Shown: positions 40,097 to 48,886, numbered from the stretch's first letter. The stretch: DNA of 64,000 nucleotides from an uncultured Lachnospiraceae bacterium (GCA_900314255.1 OMUP01000109.1:1-64000); one strand, 5' to 3'. Notes: a model not told the origin generated them from the letters alone. A program made the numbers and translations.

Positions 40097-42835
40097 TCAG
40101 TCAGGTCTTTTCCGCCGCAGAAGCAGCAGAAGAACTGCGGCCGGCATGGCTGAAAGAAACAGAACAGGTTTGATACCCGGACCGCCGGCATGCAGTGTCA
40201 GCGCCTCCGGGTTTTCTATTTTTTCCGGAGAATCTTCCGAAAGAGTGCCGTTCTGAATCCGGATGGTGAAGGGAGAAGTGAGCAGACTGGAACCTTCCGG
40301 CACTTCCGCCTCCTGTATCTGATAGGTTCCGTCGGCAAGTCCTGTGAATGTGAAATGGCCGCTGCTGTCGGATACGGCTGTGTATTCACTGCCGTCATCC
40401 GCACTGTCCCGGTGAAGAAGGTACGCTGTACCGTCTGCATGCAGAAGCCGGAAGACGGCACCGGCAACAGGCGTGCCGCTGCCATTTGTCTTGGCAAATG
40501 CGGCCGAGCCGGTGTAGACAGAAGTTTCGTCTGTGAGAGTGCGGATAAATCCGGGCGTGGCGGTTGTGTACGTGACGTGATTGACAAGAGAAGTCTGTGC
40601 CGGTGCACTTTCCCGGATTTCGGCATAGTATGTGAGCGTGAGTTTTCGGCCGGAATATTCGGCAAGCGCCTCCTCTGAAAAAGAAACGGACAGACGATCC
40701 TGATTTTCAGAAGTTTCAGTGACGGTGTAAAGGGAAGAATCCAGCGCGGCTCCGCCTTCCGCAAGTGTGGCGGAACCGGAAACCAGGCGGACACCGGCGG
40801 GAAGCGTGTCATCAATGGAAGCACTTTGGCACGGCCAGGAAGGATCGCCGGGAATGGTGATTTCGACAGAATACAGATACGTCTCATCCATGGAGTGACT
40901 CGGATGATCGGTGGATTTTTCAAGAGAAGGCTGCGTAATGTGGATCTGCTCTTCAGGACTGGTTTCGGATGCCGCCTGCTGTCCGTTTAAAGACAGTGTC
41001 TGCCGCAGCTGCCAGGTGCTGTTTTTTCCCAGAGCGGCCAGCTCCTGTGCAGTGAGCGGAAAGTTCATCACACCGCTGCCGTCCGTTTCGGGAAAACGGT
41101 ACTCTGTGTCCCAGGTCTTTGCGGTCACTTCCGGATGGTTTGTGTCAAAAAGCTCAGTGTGCACCTGATATGTCTCCTGAGCGGAGGCACCTTTCCAGGT
41201 GACAGTGTCCTGCAGAAAAATGGAATTACCGGAATCTTCGGCTTCATCACCGGAGATTTCTTTTCCGATACTCCCTGTATCCGTACTGTACCAGGAAGCA
41301 GAGGTGCTGTACGCCGCAAGTGCGGCAGGCGCGTCAGAAAACGAGAACGGGTCTGATGAGAAGACGACCGGAGCGGTGAAGCCGTCACCGGATGAGGATA
41401 TCGTTTTCACATCCGGATCTGTTTCATAACCTGCGGGTGCCTGAATTTCCCGTGCGGTAAGAGTTCCGGCCGGGATCCTGCATCCGGAAGCATCGGCCGG
41501 ATAAAGAGGAGAACTGACACGGTCCGGATCCAGATCAGAAAATCCCGCTGTGCCGTCAGAACCGGTTTTCAGGTACCAGGTCCGCGCCGTGGCAGCGCTG
41601 CCGTCAGAATCGGTGACGGAAGCGCTTTCCGGCTGGTAGGAGACGGAAAACACAGCACCTGCGAGCGGATTTCCGGCGGAGGACGTCTTTATGATCTGCA
41701 GGGAAAAAGGTGTTACAGACGGCTTGGGTTTCTCAATCGTCAGATGAAGGGTGACGGCGTTCAGAACGGTTTTCGGGCGGTGGGCCGTGACAACCTGACC
41801 GCCGCCGCTGAAATACACGGCTGAATCGTCAGATGCCGGCAGGAGATGGCGAAGCGTCACGGTTGTGCTGACATCAGATGCCTTCTCAAGAGGAATGGAA
41901 GCCCGCAGCATTCCGTCAGACGGATTGTAAGACAGACTCACCTCGGACTTCGGACAGGAGATCTGAAGAAGATCCGGATCCATGTTTTTTCCGATATAGA
42001 TTTCTGTGGTATAGCTGGAAGCCTGCTGCAGCTCCAAAGATGATCCGTCGAGGACTGCGGCGTGCGATGCGTAGGAGGCGGCACTCATCACTTTTTTCGC
42101 GGTATCACGGTATGTGTCCAGCAGAATTCCGTCGGTGTCGTAGCTGCCGGTTTCCTGGCTGAGAAGCTTTGCATTTTCCAGTGACTGACCGGAAAGCAGC
42201 GGAAAATCCGCGGCGTCAGTTTCTTCCCCGGAGGCCTGGCTGCGGCTGCTCCCGATCGGTGTATATCCATTTTCGTCTGATCCGGCTATGTTCCAGATCA
42301 GCTGCTGGACACCGAGCCAGGAGAGGTATGTGTCCTTTGGAATAGTGCCGGCGTTGTCCGCGCTGTAGTCGGGGATGGTAAGATCCGGCGAAAAAGCAAG
42401 TGCAAGTGTAATGGCGCGCTGCTGCTGATTCGTCAGACTGTCAAAGGATGTCCCCGGCGTCTTGCTGGCACTTCCGTCCAGCAGGACGTCAAACTGCACG
42501 CAGTATGCCGGAATCGCCGGATTGAATCCGTCACCGCTTCCGATGTAGTGCGCATAGAGGTCTTCGAACGGGCCGTACTTTGTGTCCGGCGCAAACATCA
42601 CACCCATACCGGCGGAAAGCTGCGCCGCAGTCGTCCCGTACGGACCGTAAGGATATGGACCGTCGGTGGGGCCGAGTTCGTCCGGATAACCGCTGACCAG
42701 AGTGACAGGATCCTTGAAATCCGAGGCAGTGCGTTCGGCGGCCTGCACATGCGAGACCTGAAGACAGGGCAGGAGCATGGCAGCGGAAAGAAAAGCCGCC
42801 ACAAGGGCGTGCCCGCGGGCAGAAAAAGTGCGCAT
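40097..42835 (-). CDS. Thioester-domain, VaFE/CnaB surface adhesin (pilus tip-like)
   Basis: This 912-residue exported protein has a signal peptide (MRTFSARGHALVAAFL, cleaved near VQAAE). A thioester domain covers about residues 55-240: C112 in PAYCVQFD and Q177 in GVQQLIW are placed to form the Cys-Gln thioester that bonds host surfaces. CnaB-like or VaFE isopeptide domains follow (IIKTSSAGNPLAGAVFSV, QDTVTWKGASAQETYQV, FAKTNGSGTPVAGAVFRLL). The end is a cell-wall sorting region with LHAGG instead of LPXTG, a hydrophobic helix and RRKRPD. CAAGGAGG precedes ATG 42835; the upstream extension to 43291 is not real. It has its own promoter. Confidence 0.88.
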   Translation of the reverse strand: MRTFSARGHALVAAFLSAAMLLPCLQVSHVQAAERTASDFKDPVTLVSGYPDELGPTDGPYPYGPYGTTAAQLSAGMGVMFAPDTKYGPFEDLYAHYIGSGDGFNPAIPAYCVQFDVLLDGSASKTPGTSFDSLTNQQQRAITLALAFSPDLTIPDYSADNAGTIPKDTYLSWLGVQQLIWNIAGSDENGYTPIGSSRSQASGEETDAADFPLLSGQSLENAKLLSQETGSYDTDGILLDTYRDTAKKVMSAASYASHAAVLDGSSLELQQASSYTTEIYIGKNMDPDLLQISCPKSEVSLSYNPSDGMLRASIPLEKASDVSTTVTLRHLLPASDDSAVYFSGGGQVVTAHRPKTVLNAVTLHLTIEKPKPSVTPFSLQIIKTSSAGNPLAGAVFSVSYQPESASVTDSDGSAATARTWYLKTGSDGTAGFSDLDPDRVSSPLYPADASGCRIPAGTLTAREIQAPAGYETDPDVKTISSSGDGFTAPVVFSSDPFSFSDAPAALAAYSTSASWYSTDTGSIGKEISGDEAEDSGNSIFLQDTVTWKGASAQETYQVHTELFDTNHPEVTAKTWDTEYRFPETDGSGVMNFPLTAQELAALGKNSTWQLRQTLSLNGQQAASETSPEEQIHITQPSLEKSTDHPSHSMDETYLYSVEITIPGDPSWPCQSASIDDTLPAGVRLVSGSATLAEGGAALDSSLYTVTETSENQDRLSVSFSEEALAEYSGRKLTLTYYAEIRESAPAQTSLVNHVTYTTATPGFIRTLTDETSVYTGSAAFAKTNGSGTPVAGAVFRLLHADGTAYLLHRDSADDGSEYTAVSDSSGHFTFTGLADGTYQIQEAEVPEGSSLLTSPFTIRIQNGTLSEDSPEKIENPEALTLHAGGPGIKPVLFLSAMPAAVLLLLLRRKRPD

Positions 42836-42932
42836 AAAAAACCTCCTTGTGGAAAAAAGAAAATGGAAAAGATGAAAAATGCGCCGGAACCGGCTGAATC
42901 TGGAATAAATTTTTAGAAAAATATCTACACTC

Positions 42933-42961
42933 ACTATATAACAACGGCAAGCTGATTTCAA
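42933..42961 (-). promoter_or_regulatory. Promoter of the adhesin gene
   Basis: On the minus strand TTGAAA (42961-42956), 17-base spacer, TATAGT (42938-42933), about 98 bases before the start codon. Confidence 0.78.
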
Positions 42962-42992
42962 GAATAAAAGCACGTTTTCCCGGCGCGGATTA

Positions 42993-43001
42993 TGGTATGA
43001 T
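42993..43001 (+). promoter_or_regulatory. Candidate extended -10 for thrH
   Basis: TGGTATGAT (42993-43001) matches an extended -10 with TATGAT at 42996-43001. No clear -35 is present. It diverges from the adhesin promoter. Confidence 0.4.
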
Positions 43002-43038
43002 AGGTTTGTTTGAATTCTTGACCTCGGAGGAAATGAAA

Positions 43039-43638
43039 ATGAATATTGTATGTCTGGATCTGGAAGGCGTGCTTGTGCCGGAGATATGGATCGCATTTGC
43101 AGATGCAGTGGGAATTCCGGAACTTCGCAGGACCACCAGAGATGAACCGGATTATGAGAAACTGATGCGCTGGAGACTCGGCATTCTGAAGGAGCACGGC
43201 CTGGGGCTTGCCCAGATCCGGGAAGCGGCGGATAAAATTGTGCCTTTCGAGGGTGCCAGAGAATTCCTGGACAGTCTCCGGGAAGAGACACAGGTCATTA
43301 TTGTCAGCGATACGTACAAGGAGTTTGCCGCGCCGATCATGAAGAAACTCGGACGTCCGACGCTGTTCTGCCATGAGCTGAAAGTGGACGGAGACGGAAT
43401 GATTTCTGATTTCTGCCTGCGGCCGCACAGCACGAAACTTGAGACGGTAAAGGCGCTTCAGTCCATTGGCTTTGACACGATCGCAAGCGGTGACAGCTAT
43501 AACGATCTTGGAATGATTCAGGCATCCAAGGCTGGCTTCCTGTTCCGCACCACCGACAAAATCCGGGCGGACTATCCGGATATCCCGGCATTCACGGAAT
43601 ACGGCGAGCTTCTTGATGCCATCCGGGCTGCTCTGTAA
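43039..43638 (+). CDS. thrH: ThrH-type phosphoserine phosphatase/homoserine phosphotransferase
   Basis: A 199-residue HAD-family enzyme. In Pseudomonas, ThrH dephosphorylates phosphoserine and can pass the phosphate to homoserine. The HAD nucleophile motif is D-x-E (D7 and E9 in CLDLEGVLVPE), typical of ThrH, with WIAFADAVGIPELRRTTRD after it. Motif II is IIVSDTY and motif IV is ASGDSYNDLGM. ATG 43039 is chosen for its nine-base spacing from GGAGG; an ATG six bases earlier is too close. It is probably transcribed alone. Confidence 0.92.
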   Translation: MNIVCLDLEGVLVPEIWIAFADAVGIPELRRTTRDEPDYEKLMRWRLGILKEHGLGLAQIREAADKIVPFEGAREFLDSLREETQVIIVSDTYKEFAAPIMKKLGRPTLFCHELKVDGDGMISDFCLRPHSTKLETVKALQSIGFDTIASGDSYNDLGMIQASKAGFLFRTTDKIRADYPDIPAFTEYGELLDAIRAAL

Positions 43639-43650
43639 GGGAGTATGGTG

Positions 43651-43679
43651 TTGCCAATCCGGTATGAAATTTGTAAAAT
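43651..43679 (+). promoter_or_regulatory. Promoter of the purine permease gene, with a leader hairpin
   Basis: TTGCCA (43651-43656), 17-base spacer, TAAAAT (43674-43679). Right after it a seven-base hairpin lies at 43689-43706 (CGGCGGA/TCCGCCG with a GGGG loop). The leader is too short for a purine riboswitch. Confidence 0.65.
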
Positions 43680-43735
43680 AAATATAAACGGCGGAGGGGT
43701 CCGCCGCAAAAGCTATTCCAAAAAGGAGAGGGAAT

Positions 43736-45085
43736 ATGTTTGAGAAGGTTTTTAAACTGAAGAAGTACGGTACGAACGTACGCACGGAGGTTGTAGCCGG
43801 TCTTACGACATTCCTCGCCATGGCGTACATCCTTGCCGTCAATCCTTCGATTCTCGGCAATGTCATGGACGCAAACGGCGTATTTGTCGCAACGGCACTG
43901 GCCTCTGCCATCGCCACATTTATCATGGCGTTTCTGGCGAACTATCCGGTAGCTCTTTCCGCGGGAATGGGCCTGAACGCATACTTTGCGTTTACCGTGT
44001 GCCTCGGAGATCTGAAGGATGTTCCGAATGCGTTCACCATCGCGCTGACCGCTGTTCTGGTGGAAGGTATCATCTTCATCCTTCTGTCGCTTTTCAAGGT
44101 GCGCGAGGCGATTGTCAACGGAATTCCGATGAATCTGAAGTACGGAATTACCGCCGGCATCGGTCTCTTCATCACAATGATCGGACTGAAGGATGCCAAC
44201 ATTGTAGTTGCGAATGACTCCACACTCATTACTCTTGGTGATTTCAGCCAGGCGGACGTCGTTCTGTGTCTCATCGGCCTGATGATCATGGTTGTTCTTT
44301 CTGCCTATAATGTAAAAGGATCCATCCTGATCGGCATCCTCATCACCTGGATACTCGGAATGATCGCACAGGTGGGCGGATGGTACACAGCGACCAATGT
44401 TTTCCCGGATTTCTCAGGCGGGATCAATCTCTCGGGCATCACCAACACCGCCTTCAAGTTTAATTTCGCATGGGCCGGTGCGCATCTGGCTGAGTTTGCC
44501 GCGATCGTTTTCAGCTTCCTGTTTGTCGATCTTTTCGATACCGTCGGAACGGTTGTCGGTGTTGCGGACAAGGCACATCTGCTCGATGAGAACGGAAAAC
44601 TTCCGAGAGCCGGCAGAGTTCTTCTGTCCGATGCCATCGGCACGTGCGTAGGTGCCTGCCTGGGAACATCGACCATCACCAGCTTTGTGGAATCTTCCGC
44701 TGGCGTTGCGGAAGGCGGCAAGACCGGTCTTACATCGTTCACGACTGCCTGCCTTTTCCTGCTGTCTCTGCTGTTCGCACCGGTATTTCTTGCGATCCCG
44801 AGTTTTGCGACGAGCCCTGCGCTTATCTATGTCGGCATGATGATGATCATGAGTGTCACGAAGATGAGCTTTGACAAGGATCCGGCCGATGCAATCGGCG
44901 GTTTCCTGGCCATTGCCATCATGCCTCTGACCTATTCAATCGCCAACGGCATCATGTTTGCAATGCTGTCCTGGGTTATCGTCAAAGTCTGCATGAAGAA
45001 GGCCAATGAAGTATCTCCGGTTATGTGGGGCATTTTCGCGCTCTTTATCATCCGGATCATCACGCTGGCACTTCATCTTCAGTAA
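43736..45085 (+). CDS. NCS2/AzgA-type purine permease (PbuG/PbuO-like)
   Basis: A 449-residue permease with about 12-14 helices that imports hypoxanthine, guanine or adenine with a cation. Family landmarks are EVVAGLTTFLAMAYILAVNP at the N-terminus, SAGMGLNAYFAFTVC, and FLFVDLFDTVGTVVGVA with the conserved acidic residue. GTSTITSFVESSAGVAEGGKTG in helix 10 follows the AzgA pattern. AAGGAGAGGG precedes the ATG. It has its own promoter and terminator and so is monocistronic. Confidence 0.94.
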   Translation: MFEKVFKLKKYGTNVRTEVVAGLTTFLAMAYILAVNPSILGNVMDANGVFVATALASAIATFIMAFLANYPVALSAGMGLNAYFAFTVCLGDLKDVPNAFTIALTAVLVEGIIFILLSLFKVREAIVNGIPMNLKYGITAGIGLFITMIGLKDANIVVANDSTLITLGDFSQADVVLCLIGLMIMVVLSAYNVKGSILIGILITWILGMIAQVGGWYTATNVFPDFSGGINLSGITNTAFKFNFAWAGAHLAEFAAIVFSFLFVDLFDTVGTVVGVADKAHLLDENGKLPRAGRVLLSDAIGTCVGACLGTSTITSFVESSAGVAEGGKTGLTSFTTACLFLLSLLFAPVFLAIPSFATSPALIYVGMMMIMSVTKMSFDKDPADAIGGFLAIAIMPLTYSIANGIMFAMLSWVIVKVCMKKANEVSPVMWGIFALFIIRIITLALHLQ

Positions 45086-45106
45086 AGGAAATCCGGACTC
45101 CCTGCC

Positions 45107-45138
45107 GGGCTGCTGCATACGCGGCAGCCCTTTTATTT
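45107..45138 (+). terminator. Terminator of the purine permease gene
   Basis: A seven-base stem (45107-45113 with 45124-45130, GGGCTGC/GCAGCCC) is followed by TTTTATTTT. The tail merges into the -35 of the next promoter. Confidence 0.85.
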
Positions 45139-45166
45139 TGGCATGAATGTAAGAACGTGGTAAAAT
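45138..45166 (+). promoter_or_regulatory. Promoter of licD
   Basis: TTGGCA (45138-45143), 17-base spacer, TAAAAT (45161-45166), 36 bases before the licD start. Confidence 0.72.
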
Positions 45167-45201
45167 AAAATTCAAATGCAAATCAAAGAAGGAATTCCGA
45201 T

Positions 45202-46047
45202 ATGGACAAGTTTGAGGAACTTCATGTAGTCAATACAAGACTTCTTGCGGAGCTGGACAGAGTCTGCCGCCTGCATGGGATCCGGTATTATATGGACGGC
45301 GGCACGCTGATCGGCGCAGTGCGCCATCACGGCGCCATCCCGTGGGATGACGATGTGGATGTAACGATGAAGCGGGCGGATTATGAGCGCTTCATCAAAG
45401 AGGCTGTTCCGGATCTGGCAGAAGGATACCAGTTCATCTGCCCGGCGGATTTCGGCGAAAATTGTTTTTATGATTATGTATCGCATATTGCGTATGTGAA
45501 TTCTCAGGTCGCCGATCCGCAGGATCCGGAGGTGAAGTATTACAAAGGGCTCAGAAATCACATTCTGCTTGATATATTTGTCATGGATGAGATCACCGAC
45601 TCCAGACCCGGGCAGAAAATCCAGGTTACAAAACTCCGGTTCCGCTACGGTCTGTCCTGGGCATACCGCTATTCGATGGACAACGAGAAATACACGAAGC
45701 TTCAGAAAGCTGGCATCAAAGTCCTCTGTGCCCTCGGACGGCGCCAGAGCCAGAGTCAGCTCATGGAGAAGTTCTACAGACTGGGCACCCGGTATGACGG
45801 AAAAGGTACCGGATTCCTCTATTCTCCGGACTATATGTTCGAGGAGCTTGGCATCATCTATCCGAAGGCGTGGTTTGACAAGACGGTGGATCTGGAGTAT
45901 GAAGGCCATATGTTCATGGGGCCGGCCGGCTACGACAAGGTTCTCACATCGATGTTCGGCGATTACATGAAGCTTCCGCCGAAAGAAGAACAGGTTCCGA
46001 GACACTTTGATCCGACCAACCCGTTCTTCTTCACCGATATCTCTTGA
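45202..46047 (+). CDS. LicD-family phosphotransferase
   Basis: This 281-residue protein has the LicD fold (nucleotidyltransferase-like). YMDGGTLIGAVRHHG and PWDDDVDVTMKR carry the acidic metal ligands. LicD proteins attach phosphocholine or other phospho-groups to teichoic acids or surface glycans; the group is not identifiable here. AAGGAA lies before the ATG. Its stop codon TGA is inside the -35 of the pilus operon promoter. It is not flanked by other teichoic acid genes. Confidence 0.9.
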   Translation: MDKFEELHVVNTRLLAELDRVCRLHGIRYYMDGGTLIGAVRHHGAIPWDDDVDVTMKRADYERFIKEAVPDLAEGYQFICPADFGENCFYDYVSHIAYVNSQVADPQDPEVKYYKGLRNHILLDIFVMDEITDSRPGQKIQVTKLRFRYGLSWAYRYSMDNEKYTKLQKAGIKVLCALGRRQSQSQLMEKFYRLGTRYDGKGTGFLYSPDYMFEELGIIYPKAWFDKTVDLEYEGHMFMGPAGYDKVLTSMFGDYMKLPPKEEQVPRHFDPTNPFFFTDIS

Positions 46048-46072
46048 CAAATGCTTTCACAGTTCATATACT
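46044..46072 (+). promoter_or_regulatory. Strong promoter of the sortase-pilin operon
   Basis: Consensus TTGACA (46044-46049), 17-base spacer, TATACT (46067-46072). The -35 contains the licD stop codon. Transcription would begin near 46079, leaving a leader of more than 120 bases with two hairpins. Confidence 0.85.
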
Positions 46073-46093
46073 TTAAATCATAAAACTATATGT

Positions 46094-46121
46094 TTCCGGC
46101 GGCCCGGTCAGCCGTCTGGAA
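46094..46121 (+). promoter_or_regulatory. First leader hairpin of the pilus operon
   Basis: TTCC-GGCGGC (46094-46103) pairs with GCCGTC-GGAA (46111-46121) around a seven-base loop, with one bulged base. It may be part of an attenuator together with the following terminator. Confidence 0.5.
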
Positions 46122-46138
46122 TCGCGTCAGCTTATTCA

Positions 46139-46175
46139 GGGAGATCCGGCAGGGAAACTGCCAGGTCTCCCTTTT
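46139..46175 (+). terminator. Terminator-like attenuator in the pilus operon leader
   Basis: GGGAGA (46139-46144) pairs with TCTCCC (46166-46171) over an inner GGCAG/CTGCC stem, followed by four Ts. It lies between the promoter at 46044 and the sortase ribosome site at 46191, so it can end most transcripts before the operon. Confidence 0.75.
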
Positions 46176-46237
46176 GGCTTTGATGCGGGAAAGGAGGGAA
46201 AATCAGAGTAAATGAATGCCTGCTGCTTGCCACAGCG

Positions 46238-47047
46238 ATGGTGCTGATGGCATTTCCGGCATTCAGTGACAGCGCTGCGCAGATCAGCGGGAGCCGTGAG
46301 GCTGCCTCTGCCCTTTCAGAAAGCCAGCTTAGCGTGCAGGCGGACCAGGCTGAGGAAGAGCAGCGGCTTCAGGCGCTCCGGTATAACCAGAAAATCCGGC
46401 AGGAACAGCAGTATACTTACACGGGATATCTCGGGGACACGGCAGACGAGGGGGATCAGACGTACCACGCTCTCCTGTCCGAAGGAGACAGCGGCGTCAT
46501 GGCAGTTGTCTTTGTACCGTCTCTTGACATCCTGCTGCCGGTGATGCACGGGACCCATCCGGAAGATCTGCAGACGGCAGCGGGGCACATGTACGGGACC
46601 TCTCTGCCGGTGGGAGGCACCGGAAGCAACGCTGTGATTGCGGCGCACACAGGGCTTCCGACGGCCAGTCTCTTCACGGAACTGGTGCATATTCAGACAG
46701 GAGACTGTGTTTTTATCTATGTACTCGGCGAAAAGCACTGCTACCGGGTTGATGAAGTACTTGCCGTGCCGCAGGGAGAGGAAGCTCCCTGGCTGATGGC
46801 AGATGACGAAGACCGGATCACGCTCTACACCTGCACGCCGCCGGGGGTCAATGATCACCGGCTTCTGGTCCGCTGTATACGGGATTTGTCGTCTGAAGAG
46901 ACAGAAGGAAGCGAATCTTCCGGTGCGCAGGACACCGCTGAAGAGGCTCGTTTCCGGCAGTACGAAAAAGAAGCGCGGGAACGCGCGTTTTCTCTGCTGG
47001 TACTTGTATCATTTGTTCCTGCTTTTTTCATTTTTTTCTGTAAATGA
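46238..47047 (+). CDS. Class C-like (pilus) sortase
   Basis: A membrane-anchored transpeptidase of about 270 residues. NAVIAAHTGLPTA has the catalytic histidine, and LYTCTPPGVNDHRLLVRC has the catalytic cysteine and arginine. A C-terminal hydrophobic helix (FSLLVLVSFVPAFFIFF) fits class C pilin polymerases. The start is a problem. A clear ribosome site AAGGAGGG (46191-46198) is followed by no in-frame ATG, GTG or TTG until ATG 46238, 40 bases on. In-frame codons from about 46202 encode KIRVNECLLLATA, the missing start of the membrane helix. A non-standard start or a one-base indel is likely. ATG 46238 is given as a conservative start. Confidence 0.85.
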   Translation: MVLMAFPAFSDSAAQISGSREAASALSESQLSVQADQAEEEQRLQALRYNQKIRQEQQYTYTGYLGDTADEGDQTYHALLSEGDSGVMAVVFVPSLDILLPVMHGTHPEDLQTAAGHMYGTSLPVGGTGSNAVIAAHTGLPTASLFTELVHIQTGDCVFIYVLGEKHCYRVDEVLAVPQGEEAPWLMADDEDRITLYTCTPPGVNDHRLLVRCIRDLSSEETEGSESSGAQDTAEEARFRQYEKEARERAFSLLVLVSFVPAFFIFFCK

Positions 47048-47081
47048 TTTTTTCTTTCAAAATTCAAAAGGAGTTGAATCT

Positions 47082-48827
47082 ATGAAACTGCACAAGATTG
47101 GTCTTCTGACCGCATGCTGTCTTGCCGGCATGAGTGTATTATCCGCGCCGTCTGTCTACGCCGACGCCGCACCGCAGTCAGTCATCTACCCGAACGTGCC
47201 GGTGAGTCTGACTATTCACAAATATGAGAACAACGATGCATATCAGGTCGTCGGAAACGGGACGGTCCAGACGGTTCCGGGCACTCCGATGGAAGGAATC
47301 GAGTATTCCGTATACAAGGTCGGAAGCTGGACTGCGGCCGGCGATGCGGAAGTGACAGGATCATATTTCACGGAGGTTTCAGCTGATTTCCTCGAATTTC
47401 TCTCTTCTGAAGGCGCAGAACTTACCGCACGGGAAGTGGGAGGCGTTCAGGTGTTCCTCTCAGAGGACACACAGACGGCAGTCAGCCGTGTGAATGCTGC
47501 TGCCGGCACGACGCCCGGATCTGTGCTGCTTACAGACTTTGTCCGGGAACACAGGTGTGCATCGGGAAAGACAGGAGAAGACGGCACTCTGCAGCTGACA
47601 GGGCTGGAACAGGGCGTCTATCTGGTGGCTGAAACCGACACATCCGGTCTGGTACAGAAAGAAGGCGCCGAGGCCATCACCAGCGTTCTGGCGGGCTCCG
47701 AGCCGTTCCTTGTCACGCTTCCCATGACCTCGCAGACAACAATCGACGGACATGCCGCCGGCACACAGTGGCAGTATGACGTTCACGTCTATCCGAAAAA
47801 CGCCACGGTTTCGATTCCGAAATACATCGTGGCAGAAGAAGACGAAAAGCTGCTCACAGCTGATGACAGGGCCATCGGGCAGGACGTGGTCCAGATTCTC
47901 ACGCCGGGAGTGCCGGCGGTCCGGGCCGAGCAGGCGTATGAGTCCTATTTCGTCACGGATACGATGGACGCGGGACAGTCATTTGTCAGCGTTGACAGCG
48001 TTAAACTGGGAAGCCTGGTGGCCGAGCCTGAAAATTTAAGCAGTTTTGCAGGTTTTACGGAACTGGACGCAGGCGACTATGCTGTTACGGGAAATCCGGG
48101 CGGTCAGACTTTCAAGGTTGAACTCACGCAGTCCGGACTTGACAAGCTGAATGCCGTAAAGGCCGGGAGTCAGCTTGTCATCACATTCACCAGCAGACTG
48201 AATGGTGCGGCGCCGGCCGGAACAGGAGAAAAGATCACCAATACCCCGGAGCTTACGTTTCGCACAAAGGATACGGTGAGCTCCAGCGTCCGCGGCAATA
48301 CGCCCGCTCTGTACACATACGCGCTTGATCTCACGAAGACAGGACTGACAGACGGGAGCCGGGCCGCTTTTACCGTGGCTCTTGACGGTACGCCGCTTTC
48401 TTTCACAAAGGAGAGCGACGGCGTATATCACCTTACAGATGCGGCAGCCTCGGAAACCGGCGAGAATCAGGTACGCCCGGACAAGTCCGGAAAACTGCTG
48501 CTGAAGGGATTTGACAGTAAAACGTATACGTTTACCGAGACGGAAACAGAAGAAGGCAGATCGCTTCTGACGGAACCGTTTGATATCGTGTTCAGCGGGA
48601 ATACACCGGCAGACGGGAAGCTGAAGTCGGCTCTGATCCGCACCGGCGGCCGGGAGAACAATCTGAATGTTTCAGCCGGAACTGCACAGTGCACCGTTCA
48701 CAATGACAAGGCTGCGGTTCTTAATACCGGCGGCAGAGGGCGTTCTATTGCCATAGTATGCGGAATAGCAGTCATGGTTGTTTTTCTGCTGCAGATGTAC
48801 CGCGACACGCGTCTGAAGCGCAGCTGA
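47082..48827 (+). CDS. Backbone pilin with isopeptide (SpaA/CnaB-type) domains
   Basis: A 581-residue exported shaft pilin with a signal peptide ending near SVYADAA. An N-terminal pilin domain contains the pilin motif YPKN (237-240), where K239 would be joined to the next subunit by the sortase. Domain 2 (from about 245) and a C-terminal CnaB-like domain (DLTKTGLTDGSRAAFTVAL to FTETETEEGRSLLTEPF) follow. The wall-sorting signal reads LNTGG in place of LPXTG, followed by a helix and RLKRS. AAGGAG precedes the ATG, 34 bases after the sortase. No accessory pilin lies in the operon; the adhesin 40097-42835 is the best candidate for the tip. Confidence 0.9.
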   Translation: MKLHKIGLLTACCLAGMSVLSAPSVYADAAPQSVIYPNVPVSLTIHKYENNDAYQVVGNGTVQTVPGTPMEGIEYSVYKVGSWTAAGDAEVTGSYFTEVSADFLEFLSSEGAELTAREVGGVQVFLSEDTQTAVSRVNAAAGTTPGSVLLTDFVREHRCASGKTGEDGTLQLTGLEQGVYLVAETDTSGLVQKEGAEAITSVLAGSEPFLVTLPMTSQTTIDGHAAGTQWQYDVHVYPKNATVSIPKYIVAEEDEKLLTADDRAIGQDVVQILTPGVPAVRAEQAYESYFVTDTMDAGQSFVSVDSVKLGSLVAEPENLSSFAGFTELDAGDYAVTGNPGGQTFKVELTQSGLDKLNAVKAGSQLVITFTSRLNGAAPAGTGEKITNTPELTFRTKDTVSSSVRGNTPALYTYALDLTKTGLTDGSRAAFTVALDGTPLSFTKESDGVYHLTDAAASETGENQVRPDKSGKLLLKGFDSKTYTFTETETEEGRSLLTEPFDIVFSGNTPADGKLKSALIRTGGRENNLNVSAGTAQCTVHNDKAAVLNTGGRGRSIAIVCGIAVMVVFLLQMYRDTRLKRS

Positions 48828-48857
48828 TAAGTTTATACTTTTTTTCCTGAATTCAAG

Positions 48858-48886
48858 TTGAAAAGATCCCTCATTCCACTTATTAT
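48858..48886 (+). promoter_or_regulatory. Promoter of the DegV gene
   Basis: TTGAAA (48858-48863), 17-base spacer, TATTAT (48881-48886), about 80 bases before the start. Confidence 0.7.

Noticed and set aside
43639..43735. A purine riboswitch before the NCS2 permease
   Set aside because: The leader after the promoter is about 55 bases with one simple hairpin, too short and without the purine aptamer core.
46079..46190. A c-di-GMP riboswitch in the pilus operon leader
   Set aside because: The conserved GEMM core sequences are not visible; only two simple hairpins are supported.
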